Shown in pieces: positions 27,308 through 36,966 of a stretch of DNA of 64,000 bases. Below the pieces are notes generated by a model. That model searched no databases, was not told the DNA's origin, and worked only from the letters and a program-made list of their open reading frames with translations. Position numbers and translations under genes: made by a program. The stretch is from Calothrix sp. NIES-4101 (GTDB lineage Bacteria; Cyanobacteriota; Cyanobacteriia; Cyanobacteriales; Nostocaceae). How positions within the stretch are numbered: position 1 is the stretch's first letter; each line of letters begins with the position of its first letter. The stretch lies in the NCBI GenBank assembly GCA_004296455.1, contig AP018280.1, forward strand, positions 558,001 to 622,000. The letters run 5' to 3'.

Positions 27308-29569
27308 ATGATTGGACTTTTCAAAAAAATTCGCTTTTTGAATATCAAGCAGGATGTCAAAGACAGTCATGGTGAAATTGCTGTTGCCGACAGACAGCCG
27401 ACAGATTTGTCAGTGCAAGATGTCCAACATCAAAAACCTCAGGGTAAGCTGTCGTTGTTGCTGATTACGAGTGTGGGTGTGACAGCCTTAATTGCGGGAA
27501 TACGTTATTTGCAGTGGTTACAACCTCTGGAATTAGCTGCATACGACTATTTAATTCGTTCTCGTACTGCCACTACTCCTGACAATCGCTTGTTACTAGT
27601 GACAGTTACGGAAAATGATATTCAACGTGAGGGATATCCGTTACCGGATGCGACAGTAAATAAATTGTTGGTAAAGTTGGAGTCATACCAACCTCGTGTG
27701 ATTGGTTTCAATATTTATCGTCCCCAGCAAAAAAATCTTGGAGATGGGGTAAAAAATCGTAGCAATATTATTGGTGTTTGTGGATTTAGTAGTTTGAACG
27801 CTCCGGAAATTCCACCACCACCAAATTTTATCAGCGAAAATATTGGTTTTAATGACTTAGCACCAGATAGCGATCGCATTATTCGTCGTAGTCTATTATA
27901 TGGGGCTGCCCACGACCAAAAATGCACGACACAGTATTCGTTGGCACTGTTGTTGTCTTTGATATATCTGCAAAAAGAAAATATTCCCATGAATTTTCTC
28001 CCCAATGAGAATATTGTTTTTGGCAAAACAGTCATACCACCTGTAAATAAAAATTCTGGTAGTTACGTCAATGCAGATGCCGATGGTTATCAAATTATGC
28101 TTGATTACCGTCATCCCAATTCCTTGGCTCAAGCAGTATCCGTTACAGATATTTTAAATAACAAAGTTAATCCCAATTTAATTAAAGATAAATTAGTCAT
28201 TATTGGCAGTACAGCCACAAGTATGGATAGGGGAGTTTCTACTCCCTATAGTGCCCTTGCTAACCAACCCTTTGGTACTGCTCCCATATTTATCCACGCC
28301 CAGACAGTCAGTCAAATACTGAGTACAGTTCTCGATGGCAAACGCCAAATTTGGTACTGGCAGGATTGGCAAGAAATTGGTTGGATATGGCTTTGGGCAC
28401 TTTTAGGTGGAGTTTTCGCTTGGCGAATTCGTAATCCCCTATTTTTATTGGTAGTTGGTAGCACCAGTTTGGGCGGATTGTTAGGAATCTGTTATTTAAT
28501 CTTTCTCCAAGCTGGTTGGATACCTTTAGTACCTCCAGCCATGGCTTTATTAATGACTGGTGTCGGTGTGATGGCATATTCAACCTACCGCACACAAATA
28601 GAAACTAGGATAATTATCCTCCAAGTTGAGAAACAACAGGAAGCGATCGCACAATTAAGTGCTTTATTAAAAGAAAATACCCGTATTGGGGATAATACTT
28701 CTCTACCCACCAGTGCTGTAATTGATACACCTCAACGTCAAACAGGTGATTTTCTCCTCAGTGGTAGATATGAAATTAGTCGTGTTTTAGGTTCCGGGGG
28801 TTTTGGTTGTACTTATTTGGCAAAAGATAGACAACGCCCCGGTAATCCCACTTGTGTTGTGAAGCAATTAATGCCTGCGCGTCGCGATGCTCGATTTATG
28901 CAAGTTGCCCGCAGGTTATTTGATGCGGAAGCTGAGATTTTACAGATTTTGGGTAAACATCCTCAAATTCCCGATTTACTGGCATTTTTTACGGAAAATC
29001 AAGAGTTTTATTTGGTGCAGGAATACGTTAAAGGCAAAACTTTGCATCAAGAATTATCATCTGCAAACGCTGCCAAAGATGAACAGTATTTAATTGAAAT
29101 GCTCAAAAGTATTTTGCAGGTACTGAAATTTGTCCACGAACATCGAGTTATTCACCGCGATATCAAACCGGAAAATATTATTCGCAATTCTCAAGATCAT
29201 AAATTGGTATTGATTGATTTTGGTGCAGTCAAAACCATGCAACCACCCAATACTGAAAAAACAGAACTAGCCACAGTTGCCATTGGCACACGCGGTTATG
29301 CAGCACCCGAACAACTTGTGGGACATCCACGGTTATCTAGTGATGTTTATGCTTTGGGGATGATTGCAATTCAAGCATTAACAGGAATAGCGCCCCATGC
29401 CCTGGCAATCAACCAAGATACAGGAAATATGGAATGGCGCAATTTCGCAAAAGTGAGTGATGCCCTGGCAGCAATCATTGATAAGATGATCTGCTATCAT
29501 TTTAGCGATCGCTATCAATCTGCGGCGGAAGTATTAGAGGATTTAAAACGGATTGATTTATCGATTTAA
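27308..29569 (+). CDS. CHASE2 sensor Ser/Thr protein kinase
   Basis: 753 residues. A TM helix at about 50-65 leads into an extracytoplasmic CHASE2 domain (about 70-345; LELAAYDYLIRSR, VTENDIQREGYPLPD, LVIIGSTATSMDRG). Two to three TM helices follow at about 355-425. The C-terminal eukaryotic-type kinase domain (about 485-750) has the Gly loop GSGGFGCTY, catalytic VIHRDIKPENII (HRD at about 615) and DFG at about 636, so it should be active. It would sense an unknown extracellular signal and phosphorylate cytosolic proteins. No partner is evident. Confidence 0.93.
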   Translation: MIGLFKKIRFLNIKQDVKDSHGEIAVADRQPTDLSVQDVQHQKPQGKLSLLLITSVGVTALIAGIRYLQWLQPLELAAYDYLIRSRTATTPDNRLLLVTVTENDIQREGYPLPDATVNKLLVKLESYQPRVIGFNIYRPQQKNLGDGVKNRSNIIGVCGFSSLNAPEIPPPPNFISENIGFNDLAPDSDRIIRRSLLYGAAHDQKCTTQYSLALLLSLIYLQKENIPMNFLPNENIVFGKTVIPPVNKNSGSYVNADADGYQIMLDYRHPNSLAQAVSVTDILNNKVNPNLIKDKLVIIGSTATSMDRGVSTPYSALANQPFGTAPIFIHAQTVSQILSTVLDGKRQIWYWQDWQEIGWIWLWALLGGVFAWRIRNPLFLLVVGSTSLGGLLGICYLIFLQAGWIPLVPPAMALLMTGVGVMAYSTYRTQIETRIIILQVEKQQEAIAQLSALLKENTRIGDNTSLPTSAVIDTPQRQTGDFLLSGRYEISRVLGSGGFGCTYLAKDRQRPGNPTCVVKQLMPARRDARFMQVARRLFDAEAEILQILGKHPQIPDLLAFFTENQEFYLVQEYVKGKTLHQELSSANAAKDEQYLIEMLKSILQVLKFVHEHRVIHRDIKPENIIRNSQDHKLVLIDFGAVKTMQPPNTEKTELATVAIGTRGYAAPEQLVGHPRLSSDVYALGMIAIQALTGIAPHALAINQDTGNMEWRNFAKVSDALAAIIDKMICYHFSDRYQSAAEVLEDLKRIDLSI

Positions 29570-29641
29570 TTTAAATCACTGACTTTTACAGATATATATT
29601 TTCAAATTTCCAAATAAACAAAATCAACCAATACAAGTGTT

Positions 29642-30349
29642 ATGACAGTAAATGACTATATTGGTATTGTCATTTCTTATACATACGCCACAGGACTTCT
29701 AATTATAGGAGAAACACTCAGAAGAGTCTTTGCAATTAAACCAGATTTAACGCGCAAATTCATCCATGTTGGTGCGGGAATGTGGATTTTTGGAGTTTTA
29801 GCACTATTTAAATCCTGGGAAATAGGAATTATTCCTTTTGCTTCCTTTATCTTCCTCAATTACCTGTTTTATCGTTACCGACTTGTGAGCGCAATGGATA
29901 CCTCCAGTAGCTCCCCAGGAACCATTTATTTTGCCATTTCAGTCACGCTTTTATTTGCAGTATTTTGGCGACCACTGTCAGTAGACCAAGTGCCAATCGC
30001 GACTGCCGGAGTCATGGCGATGACTTGGGGAGATGCATTAGCTGCATTAATTGGTAAAAATTACGGAAAGCACAAGTATCAATTTGCCGATAGTACAAGA
30101 ACTTGGGAAGGTTCGTTGGTGATGTTTGTCACCAGCGCTATTGTCATTTTTCTGGTATTAACTCTGCTACCAACTTCAATTTTGAGTCCTAATTCTTTAA
30201 CGTGGGAGATAGGGACGGCAATTATTACTGCTGTTGTAGCTGCTGGTGCAGCAACCCTTGTAGAAGCAGTTTCACCACATGGAACAGATAATTTAACAGT
30301 GCCCTTAGTTACAGCAGGGGTTGTGGGCATGGTATATTATTTAACTTGA
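29642..30349 (+). CDS. Phytol kinase-like / polyprenol-DAG kinase family membrane protein
   Basis: 235 residues with about seven TM helices. The motif DLTRKFIHVGAGMWIF and the nucleotide-binding TWGDALAALIGKNYGKHK ... RTWEGSLVMF are those of the VTE5/dolichol kinase branch of the CDP-alcohol-related kinases. In cyanobacteria this family recycles phytol released from chlorophyll to phytyl phosphate for tocopherol and chlorophyll. Substrate identity is inferred from family membership, and other isoprenoid or lipid alcohols are possible. It lies 72 bp after the CHASE2 kinase gene. Confidence 0.78.
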   Translation: MTVNDYIGIVISYTYATGLLIIGETLRRVFAIKPDLTRKFIHVGAGMWIFGVLALFKSWEIGIIPFASFIFLNYLFYRYRLVSAMDTSSSSPGTIYFAISVTLLFAVFWRPLSVDQVPIATAGVMAMTWGDALAALIGKNYGKHKYQFADSTRTWEGSLVMFVTSAIVIFLVLTLLPTSILSPNSLTWEIGTAIITAVVAAGAATLVEAVSPHGTDNLTVPLVTAGVVGMVYYLT

Positions 30350-30420
30350 AATTAATTTGAATCTTGACTGTAGGCGATCGCGCAAATTTTAGCCCAAATT
30401 TGATTTCCTAGAATTGCTGA

Positions 30421-31218
30421 TCATTTGCTCACTATCCCCGACCATTGAACTTTTTTCTCCCTTTCTCGACGATAGGAAAAGAAATATTCAGGAGTCTGGA
30501 AAGTACAATAAGGTGCGATCGCAATTTGTTCTGGGGCAATTCCCATATTTTCCATCTGTATGACATTTACCCTTCGCACGTCCAACCGGGCTTTTCCGAC
30601 TTCGCGATCGGGTAAAATCGGCGAATTTGGCAGTTCCACTAAACTGGCAACAATTTTATGGGGATGAGTTTCCGAAGAAATACTGTCACCAACTTCAGCC
30701 GCAGTTTCAATTGACACTTGATACACCTCACCAGCAATAGCTGGTCCCAATGCTACCCTGATATCCTTCATCTGGCTACCTTGGGCAAGCAAACGCGAAA
30801 TTGCGACTGGGACAATTTTTTTTGCTGTGCCTCGCCAACCTGCATGTACTGCCGCTACCGCACCAGTTTTCACATCAGCAATCAATGCCGGCGTACAATC
30901 GGCACTCGCTACCCAAACAGCTTGCTGTGACATATTGCTAGCAATCCCATCACCATGTACCAGCGCAGTATCACCATCCCCGTCAACGTCATCACCACCA
31001 GTTGCCAACTTATAAGTAATTTCCTCTGGTGTCAAAACAATATTGCCATGCACCTGTTTTAAACGATAACCAGATGCTTGCGGTTCCAATACCTTCGTTA
31101 ATTCCTGCGGTGGCTGACCCACAAACTGCTGTGTAAAAAAACCATGGGGAAAAGATTCTAGCAAACTACAGGTTAGATAAGGCAAACCTTGCCAAGTACG
31201 CCAGTGCCAAGTGTGCAT
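30421..31218 (-). CDS. pgeF: Peptidoglycan editing factor PgeF (YfiH/DUF152 family)
   Basis: About 265 residues from MHTWHWRTW (an open extension reaches 31254). The signature VASADCTPALIADVKTGAVAAVHAGWRGT holds the Cys and His of the metal-binding active site, and the C-terminal FSYRRE is present. PgeF hydrolyses misincorporated residues from UDP-MurNAc precursors; older annotation calls it a multicopper polyphenol oxidase. Downstream (minus strand) lies a short spacer, and upstream a MITE separates it from the ABC ATPase gene. Confidence 0.92.
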   Translation of the reverse strand: MHTWHWRTWQGLPYLTCSLLESFPHGFFTQQFVGQPPQELTKVLEPQASGYRLKQVHGNIVLTPEEITYKLATGGDDVDGDGDTALVHGDGIASNMSQQAVWVASADCTPALIADVKTGAVAAVHAGWRGTAKKIVPVAISRLLAQGSQMKDIRVALGPAIAGEVYQVSIETAAEVGDSISSETHPHKIVASLVELPNSPILPDREVGKARLDVRRVNVIQMENMGIAPEQIAIAPYCTFQTPEYFFSYRREREKKVQWSGIVSK

Positions 31219-31299
31219 CGTCAACTTACCAAAATATACAATTGGATTTTGCAAGTTTAGTCTAGCTTGAAATTAAGCTGCTGGTTGAGGTTCTTTAAC

Positions 31300-31479
31300 C
31301 TACCCCTGTTAAGGTGTACCAATAATGTACTAGCCAGAAGTCCCATTCTTACGTTCTACCTCTAATCGCAGAACCTAAATTTTTAACGCAAGCATTATTT
31401 TTTGCCTTCAATTTTTAATGGATGCGGTGCTGAAACCCCTATAAATCGTCAGTACAAATGTTCACCTTAACAGGGGTAG
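31300..31479. mobile_element. MITE, CTACCCCTGTTAAGGTG family, copy 1
   Basis: A 180-bp element with perfect 17-bp inverted ends (CTACCCCTGTTAAGGTG at 31300; CACCTTAACAGGGGTAG at 31463-31479) and a perfect 9-bp target duplication TTCTTTAAC (31291-31299 and 31480-31488). It has no coding capacity. It is inserted in the 3' end of the minus-strand ABC ATPase gene. A second copy lies at 36967. Confidence 0.9.
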
Positions 31480-32136
31480 TTCTTTAACCTTTGCTTCCAG
31501 TTCAACAGGGTCTATTATTTGCAGTTCTCCCTGCTGAATACTCCAACAATGGTCGGCTATAGCCAGTAAATCTCCAGCATCATGTGTTACGACCAAGAGC
31601 GTCCAATGCTGTTTTAATTTGGCTAATAAGTTGACTAATTGCTGGCGCATTGACCAATCCAAGCCAGCTGTAGGTTCATCCAATAATAAGATATGAGGTT
31701 GGCGAATCAATTGTACAGCTAAAGCTAAACGCCGTTGCTGACCTCCACTTAATGCATGTGGTGGTGTTGATAGTGATAAATGCTCCAATCCGACTTCGCT
31801 GAGTGCTTCTTTTACCCTTTCACTACCTATTTCGGGATGTCCCAAACGCAATTCTTCTAAAATCGTCCCACCACAAAAATGTCTTTCGGGGAACTGAAAT
31901 ACCAATCCGGCTAGTTGCTGCACCTGTTCCGCAATCAATTCCTGTTCGCGCCAAAAAATTGATCCGGATGTTGGTTCTGCGAGTCCCGATAAAATTTCCA
32001 GCAATGTACTTTTACCAGAACCACTTGGCCCGATAATTAAACCCAGTTTTTGAGATTCCAAATCGAGATTAATGGAGTTGAGAATTGGATTAGGGCAAGC
32101 GGTTGGATGATAAGTGAGATTTCTGAGATAGAGCAT
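31462..32136 (-). CDS. ABC transporter ATP-binding protein, C-terminus rewritten by a MITE
   Basis: 224 residues with Walker A GPSGSGKST, Q-loop VFQFPE, signature LSGGQQRR, Walker B ILLLDEP and switch His (VVTHD). It resembles the energising subunit of ECF-type or small cobalt/vitamin importers. No membrane component is adjacent. The last residues LPLLR and the TGA stop come from the inserted MITE. Joining the flanks across the 9-bp target duplication gives an ancestral end VKEPQPAA with a TAA stop. The change is at the extreme C-terminus, so activity is probably kept. Confidence 0.88.
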   Translation of the reverse strand: MLYLRNLTYHPTACPNPILNSINLDLESQKLGLIIGPSGSGKSTLLEILSGLAEPTSGSIFWREQELIAEQVQQLAGLVFQFPERHFCGGTILEELRLGHPEIGSERVKEALSEVGLEHLSLSTPPHALSGGQQRRLALAVQLIRQPHILLLDEPTAGLDWSMRQQLVNLLAKLKQHWTLLVVTHDAGDLLAIADHCWSIQQGELQIIDPVELEAKVKELPLLR

Positions 32137-32887
32137 TTGTTCAGATTACCAAAAAAGTCAGCAACTTATTGATTAACTACACGACGGGTAAATGTATAGT
32201 TCCGAAAGATTCAAGAAATACGTTTGGTTATTGAGTATGGAACATGGGAAAGCCAGAAATAATACCCGAACAAACCCAGTGTCTCTTCACGGAAAATCTC
32301 AAATTAGCCCGAAAAATCAAGAAACTGTGTTTCTTTGATTACACAAAGACCTAAGATTAACCAATCAGACTTAAATTTATTATTCCCTAATCTCCATTGT
32401 GACAAACTTATGATTGGACAATGGGCTGATGTTTCTATAAGTTGCATATTCCGACAGGCAGGGATATTCATGTCACATCATATCCGGTTGAAAACTTACC
32501 ATTAAGCATGACACGGAGACTCAGAGACACAGGGATGCGGAGAAATTTCAATTACCAGAGATTCGCCGAACATGATATTACAAGAGGCTGAGAATTATGA
32601 CTCAGCAATTTCCAGGTGATTAAGTTTATTGTTCAAAACTCTGGGAACTCGCAAAAATTACTACAGTCATCGAAACTCAGAACAAAGCTGAATTTATTTG
32701 GGATTATGGGTGGCTTGAGAGTGATATTCCCCAAGGGAGTAGCAAATGCCCCAGCATTTACTACCAATCTATAGATGTATCGCAATCATTATTCAGTCTA
32801 AAATCATCATCTAAAATTTAGTTAGTACCATTGCAATTATAAGTAATATCTAAAACCAGTACAACAGTAATAGTTCTGAGGCAAGTC
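32137..32887. other. Intergenic region with a MITE and a possible coding fragment
   Basis: About 750 bp between divergent genes. It contains an AAGAAAC..GTTTCTT hairpin at about 32318-32336, the MITE-like repeat at 32473-32580, and a plus-strand open stretch at about 32628-32819 without a start codon that reads like protein (KLWELAKITTVIETQNKAEF). The latter may be a gene relic. Confidence 0.4.
32473..32580. repeat. MITE-like repeat, ATATCATGTNCGG family, copy 2
   Basis: The ends TCACATCATATCCGGTTGA (32473) and CGCCGAACATGATATTA (32564) are inverted. The interior GACACGGAGACTCAGAGACAC matches, in reverse complement, the right half of the element at 16664-16882. This copy is about half as long (108 bp). 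Confidence 0.6.
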
Positions 32888-33826
32888 ATGACCCATAAGT
32901 TCCCCGATTCAAAATTATTTTTGCCAATAAAGTTAAAAAAATTTCCTGCCACAGTATTTACGGCAGCAATTTTATTGGTGACAGCACTCAACCCTGTATT
33001 TGCAGCCGATCCCTTCCGTACAAAAGACCAGCGTAATATTGGGAACAATACAGAAGCCGTATTTAATGCTGTTTTCCTCAAGGGCGATTACCAAACAGCT
33101 AACAGTCTCTTAGAACAAGCATTAACTACAGAAGCTAATGAACCGCTACTATATGCGATGAGAGCTTCTTTAGCTTACACCAACAAAGATATTGCAGGTC
33201 TCGAAAGCTACAGTCAACAAACCCTAAAAGCTGCTGAAAAGTTAATGGAGACTGATAAGTTACGTGGGAATTTATACGCAGCAGTTGGTGAATTTCTGGG
33301 TGGTGCAGTTATTCTCAGTCGTCAGGGAACAGTCAACGGTGCGCCACAAGCATTAAGCAAGCTGCGGAAAGTTTATGAATATCTCGACAAAGCGGAGGCA
33401 GTATCACCACAAGACCCAGAACTGAACTTAATTAAGGGTTACATGGATTTAATGTTAGCAGTAAATTTACCATTTGCAGACCCAGCGCAAGCGATTCAGC
33501 GTTTGGAGAAAAATGCTGCACCCACCTATTTAGTTGATAGAGGCATAGCGATCGCATATCGCGATATGAAACAATATCCTAAGGCTCTTGACTATGCCGA
33601 AAAAGCCTTAAAAGCTACCTCCGAGAATCCAGAAATTTATTATCTCAAAGCCCAGATTTTGCGTGAAAAAGCCAAAAAAGACAAAAATCCGCAATTAATG
33701 CGCGATGCCGTGAACCACTTCGACAAAGCCTTAACGAAAAAAAATCAACTTCCAGCAGGTTTAGTTAAGCAAATCGAACGCGAACGCGGTAATGCCGATA
33801 AAAGTATCAATAATCTAGGAAAATAA
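32888..33826 (+). CDS. Exported TPR-repeat protein (Sll0314/Alr1548-like)
   Basis: 312 residues. An N-terminal signal region (TVFTAAILLVTALNPVFAAD, about 24-41) is followed by helical TPR-like repeats (KGDYQTANSLLEQALTT, KALDYAEKALKATSENPEIYYLKAQILREKAKK). The layout corresponds to a cyanobacterial TPR family named after Sll0314/Alr1548, probably a periplasmic scaffold. No enzyme domain is present. It is likely cotranscribed with nothing upstream; the DUF3531 gene starts 177 bp downstream. Confidence 0.75.
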   Translation: MTHKFPDSKLFLPIKLKKFPATVFTAAILLVTALNPVFAADPFRTKDQRNIGNNTEAVFNAVFLKGDYQTANSLLEQALTTEANEPLLYAMRASLAYTNKDIAGLESYSQQTLKAAEKLMETDKLRGNLYAAVGEFLGGAVILSRQGTVNGAPQALSKLRKVYEYLDKAEAVSPQDPELNLIKGYMDLMLAVNLPFADPAQAIQRLEKNAAPTYLVDRGIAIAYRDMKQYPKALDYAEKALKATSENPEIYYLKAQILREKAKKDKNPQLMRDAVNHFDKALTKKNQLPAGLVKQIERERGNADKSINNLGK

Positions 33827-34003
33827 GGCATGGGAGGACACAGAGAACTACCTATACATACATAAAGTAAAAAAAAGTAGTCAACAAATCTCCGTGTCCC
33901 CCATCTCCCCACCTCTCCCATAATTTCCCTCTCTCTTCTAAAATTGTTTCTGAATCCAAAAACATTTTGGATTAATTCCTGTCCTCCTTTTCCCTTTTCC
34001 CCT

Positions 34004-34456
34004 ATGCTGATACAGTTTCGCGAAATTAACCCATTTGACGTTTGGATTTGGCTAAAATTCAGCACAATTCCTTCTCAACGTGAGAAAGAGTACGTTGAAG
34101 AAGTATTTCACTCTTGGTTTTATCTTGGAAAATTAGGTGGTTTTAACGCGGAAAATCTGCAAGTACAAGATACGGGACTGGAAATTAGTTATATGAGTTA
34201 CGATCAAGATGGTTATGATAATAGCCTCAAGGCGCTCATGCACAATATGGGAGAATTTGAGTATGAGGGACAATGGGCACGATGCTGGTTTGACTTAGGT
34301 ACAAGTGATGCGATCGCAATTGATATTTTGGTGAATGCTCTGACGCAACTAAGTCAAGAATATGTGGTTATCGAAGAACTCTACATCGGCGGCGAAAATG
34401 CAGATTGGACAGTTGAAGAAAGTGAGAGTCGTCCTTCTTTTATCTACGACAATTAA
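34004..34456 (+). CDS. DUF3531 family protein
   Basis: 150 residues from MLIQFREINPFDVWIWLKF; an open extension to 33944 has no conserved character. The acidic body (YMSYDQDGYDNSLKALMHNMGEFEYEGQWARCWFDLGTSDAIAIDILVNAL) fits DUF3531, restricted to cyanobacteria and plastids. No activity is known to me. It is followed 45 bp later by a Nudix hydrolase gene. Confidence 0.75.
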   Translation: MLIQFREINPFDVWIWLKFSTIPSQREKEYVEEVFHSWFYLGKLGGFNAENLQVQDTGLEISYMSYDQDGYDNSLKALMHNMGEFEYEGQWARCWFDLGTSDAIAIDILVNALTQLSQEYVVIEELYIGGENADWTVEESESRPSFIYDN

Positions 34457-34501
34457 AATGTCTAATCAGCATTAATCATTAACTATTAACTAACTATTAA
34501 T

Positions 34502-34930
34502 ATGCACAAAGAAGGTGAAATTCGTGTTATTGCCTTAGGATTAATTCGTGATGGCAATAAAATATTTCTTTCTGAAGGTTATGACTCGGTAAAAAAAGAT
34601 AAATTTTATCGCGCGATGGGTGGAGGAGTTGACTTTGGCGAAACTAGTCTTGAGGCTTTAAAACGCGAATTTCAGGAAGAAATTCAGGCAGAATTGCAAA
34701 ACATTCGCTATGTTGCTTGTCTTGAGAATATTTTTACTTTTAACGGTAAGCAAGGTCACGAAATTATTCAATTATATGAATGCGATTTTGTTGAACCTAA
34801 ATATTATCAACTGCAAAGACAAGAATTTACAGAAGGCGAAAGAAAAAAAGTTGCCGTTTGGGTTGATATTAATGATTGTAAATCTGGCAAATGTAGACTA
34901 GTTCCTGAAAACTTTTTAGATTACTTGTAG
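34502..34930 (+). CDS. Nudix hydrolase
   Basis: 142 residues with a Nudix box at about 40-62 (GGGVDFGETSLEALKREFQEEI), in which the REFQEE metal-binding glutamates are intact. Nudix enzymes cleave nucleoside diphosphates linked to another moiety, but the substrate cannot be predicted. It converges with the nucleoside hydrolase gene, whose 3' end is 16 bp away. Confidence 0.85.
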   Translation: MHKEGEIRVIALGLIRDGNKIFLSEGYDSVKKDKFYRAMGGGVDFGETSLEALKREFQEEIQAELQNIRYVACLENIFTFNGKQGHEIIQLYECDFVEPKYYQLQRQEFTEGERKKVAVWVDINDCKSGKCRLVPENFLDYL

Positions 34931-34946
34931 CATCAGCAAGTTTTGC

Positions 34947-35867
34947 CTATCTTCGCCACTGTTGCAATATATAGGGATAAAACCAATCTTTATCAACTGT
35001 ATCCATTGCCCAGATTTGTCGTCCTCCCGACACTACTTTTGTGCGTCCCTGACTTTTTCCTGTGGCAATAATTTCTGTTTCCCAGGAGCGCAATTGAAAT
35101 GCTGGAGGATGACCTAAATACGAAGTTGCTAACACATCCCAAGCATAATAATCCTGAGGAATCACTAAAGCGTAGCATTGCCCCGCCAGATCAGATATAT
35201 CATATTGCCTTTGTTTGCCCAGTTTTTGCACAAATTCAGGGTTGACGGGCACATTATTTGTAATATCCAACGAACACATAATAATTTCGAGAGAACTTTG
35301 CCAAACTCGCGCCACCGCCAGGGCATCCCAATAAGCATTCCACTCTGCACTTCCATCTTGTCCAGGTTCCCAATTTTTTTCAACATTACCAGGGACATTC
35401 AATGCACCACCCATCCAGATTAAACGCTGAATTTTGGATTCTATTTCGGGTGCTTTGTCAAGTGCATAGGCAAGATTTGTTAATGGCCCCGTAATTAATA
35501 ATGTCACGGGTGTTGATGCTTCTTGGAGAACCCGAATCATGAAATCTTGCCCCGATTCCCTCAGTAAAGGGGTGCTGTAGTTATCTCGTTGGTTGAGAAT
35601 GGGAAAATTATCAATGACAAAAGAATCACGACGATAGAGATTGGGAAATGCATTAATGCCACGTATGGTACTCTCAGCAACGGGAATATGAGATTTGCCC
35701 ATTAAATCTAAAATTTTGCGGGTAGCACTAACAGCAGGTTGGATATAACAATCCGCAGGCGTGACAATTACACCAAGGGGTTCGATATGTTCCATCGTCA
35801 TCAGCAGCATGGTAGCCAGAAAGTCATCAACTGCCCCATCATGATCGAGTAACACTTGTTGTTTCAT
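34947..35867 (-). CDS. Inosine-uridine-type nucleoside hydrolase
   Basis: 306 residues beginning MKQQVLLDHDGAVDD, the DxDxxxDD calcium-binding motif of the family in slightly changed form (DHDGAVDD). TPVTLLITGPLTNLAYAL and WMGGALNVPGNV are also typical. It hydrolyses ribonucleosides to base plus ribose. The gene follows a ribokinase gene by 74 bp on the same strand, so released ribose can be phosphorylated directly. Base specificity is not predictable. Confidence 0.9.
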   Translation of the reverse strand: MKQQVLLDHDGAVDDFLATMLLMTMEHIEPLGVIVTPADCYIQPAVSATRKILDLMGKSHIPVAESTIRGINAFPNLYRRDSFVIDNFPILNQRDNYSTPLLRESGQDFMIRVLQEASTPVTLLITGPLTNLAYALDKAPEIESKIQRLIWMGGALNVPGNVEKNWEPGQDGSAEWNAYWDALAVARVWQSSLEIIMCSLDITNNVPVNPEFVQKLGKQRQYDISDLAGQCYALVIPQDYYAWDVLATSYLGHPPAFQLRSWETEIIATGKSQGRTKVVSGGRQIWAMDTVDKDWFYPYILQQWRR

Positions 35868-35941
35868 AGAGGAAAGATAGAGGAAAGGGTGAATACAAAA
35901 GGAAAATATAGGGAAATTAATATCTCAGCACACAAAACTCA

Positions 35942-36877
35942 TTAATCATGGCTTCTAATTCCTCTTTCTTTGAGGAAGATATCAAAAGTATATTTATCAG
36001 GTAAGGATGGTTGTGCCCCTGGTTTTGTTGCTGCGATCGCACCAGCTGCGGCTCCCCAAGTGACACAATCATGTAAACTTAAGTCAGAGGCGATCGCTGC
36101 GGCTAACCCGCCACTAAATGCATCGCCGGCCGCAGTTGTATCAATGGCTTGTACGGGAAAGGCAGGAATAAAAAAGCATTCTTTGTCGCTAGCACAATAT
36201 ACCCCTTTCGCCCCAAGTTTAATAATGGCGCATTTAACTCCCCGTGCTAACAAAATTTCTGCGGCTTTGGCTGCGGATTCCTTATCTTCAACAGGAAAAC
36301 CTACTAACTGTCTGGCTTCAACTTCATTCGGAGTCATGATATCTACTAGGGAATAAAGTTCTTCAGGAACATCTAATTGTACGGGGGCTGGATCGAGAAT
36401 TACTTTCACCCCAGCCTGATGTGCAGCCCTGGCAGCAGCAACTACAGTTGCCATGGGGACTTCAAATTGCAAAAGTAAAGCTTTGGCTCTTGGTAATAAA
36501 TTTGACAGCCGCTCCACATCTTCCTTATCTACGAGTCCGTTAGCTCCAGGTATAACAATAATTTGATTTTCGCCGGTGTCATCGACAATAATCACCGCAA
36601 CACCGGAACTCGCAGTTGCTTCAATAGAAACATTCTCGGTTCGCACTCCCGAATTTTGCAAACTCGTAATCAGTTCGGCTCCAAAACTATGTGCGCCAAC
36701 ACGTCCAATCATATATGTGGTTATGCCCAAACGGGCTACAGCCACGGCTTGGTTGGCTCCTTTTCCACCCGGTGCTTTAAAAAAGTCGCGTCCCATAAGT
36801 GTTTCACCGGCAACGGGCAGTCGTGGTGCTGTTGCAACTAAGTCAATATTAATACTGCCGAAGACTATAACTGTCAT
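35942..36877 (-). CDS. rbsK: Ribokinase
   Basis: 311 residues. The PfkB-family motifs are GGKGANQAVAVARLG (about 38-52) and DTTAAGDAFSGGLAAAIA (about 244-261, with the catalytic Asp in GDAF). The N-terminus IVFGSINIDLVATAPRLP is typical of RbsK. It phosphorylates ribose to ribose-5-phosphate. Together with the nucleoside hydrolase downstream it forms a two-gene nucleoside salvage operon. Confidence 0.92.
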   Translation of the reverse strand: MTVIVFGSINIDLVATAPRLPVAGETLMGRDFFKAPGGKGANQAVAVARLGITTYMIGRVGAHSFGAELITSLQNSGVRTENVSIEATASSGVAVIIVDDTGENQIIVIPGANGLVDKEDVERLSNLLPRAKALLLQFEVPMATVVAAARAAHQAGVKVILDPAPVQLDVPEELYSLVDIMTPNEVEARQLVGFPVEDKESAAKAAEILLARGVKCAIIKLGAKGVYCASDKECFFIPAFPVQAIDTTAAGDAFSGGLAAAIASDLSLHDCVTWGAAAGAIAATKPGAQPSLPDKYTFDIFLKERGIRSHD

Positions 36878-36966
36878 ATGCCTATTTTTTATTTGCAGAT
36901 TTTTTCTCAGGTCACTCGGTGAATATACTACATAGGTTTTGTCTATGCTTCAAATGAGTCTATACC

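Noticed and set aside
30718-31015. Plus-strand frames opposite pgeF
   Set aside because: They are shadows of the conserved pgeF frame and lack protein-like composition.
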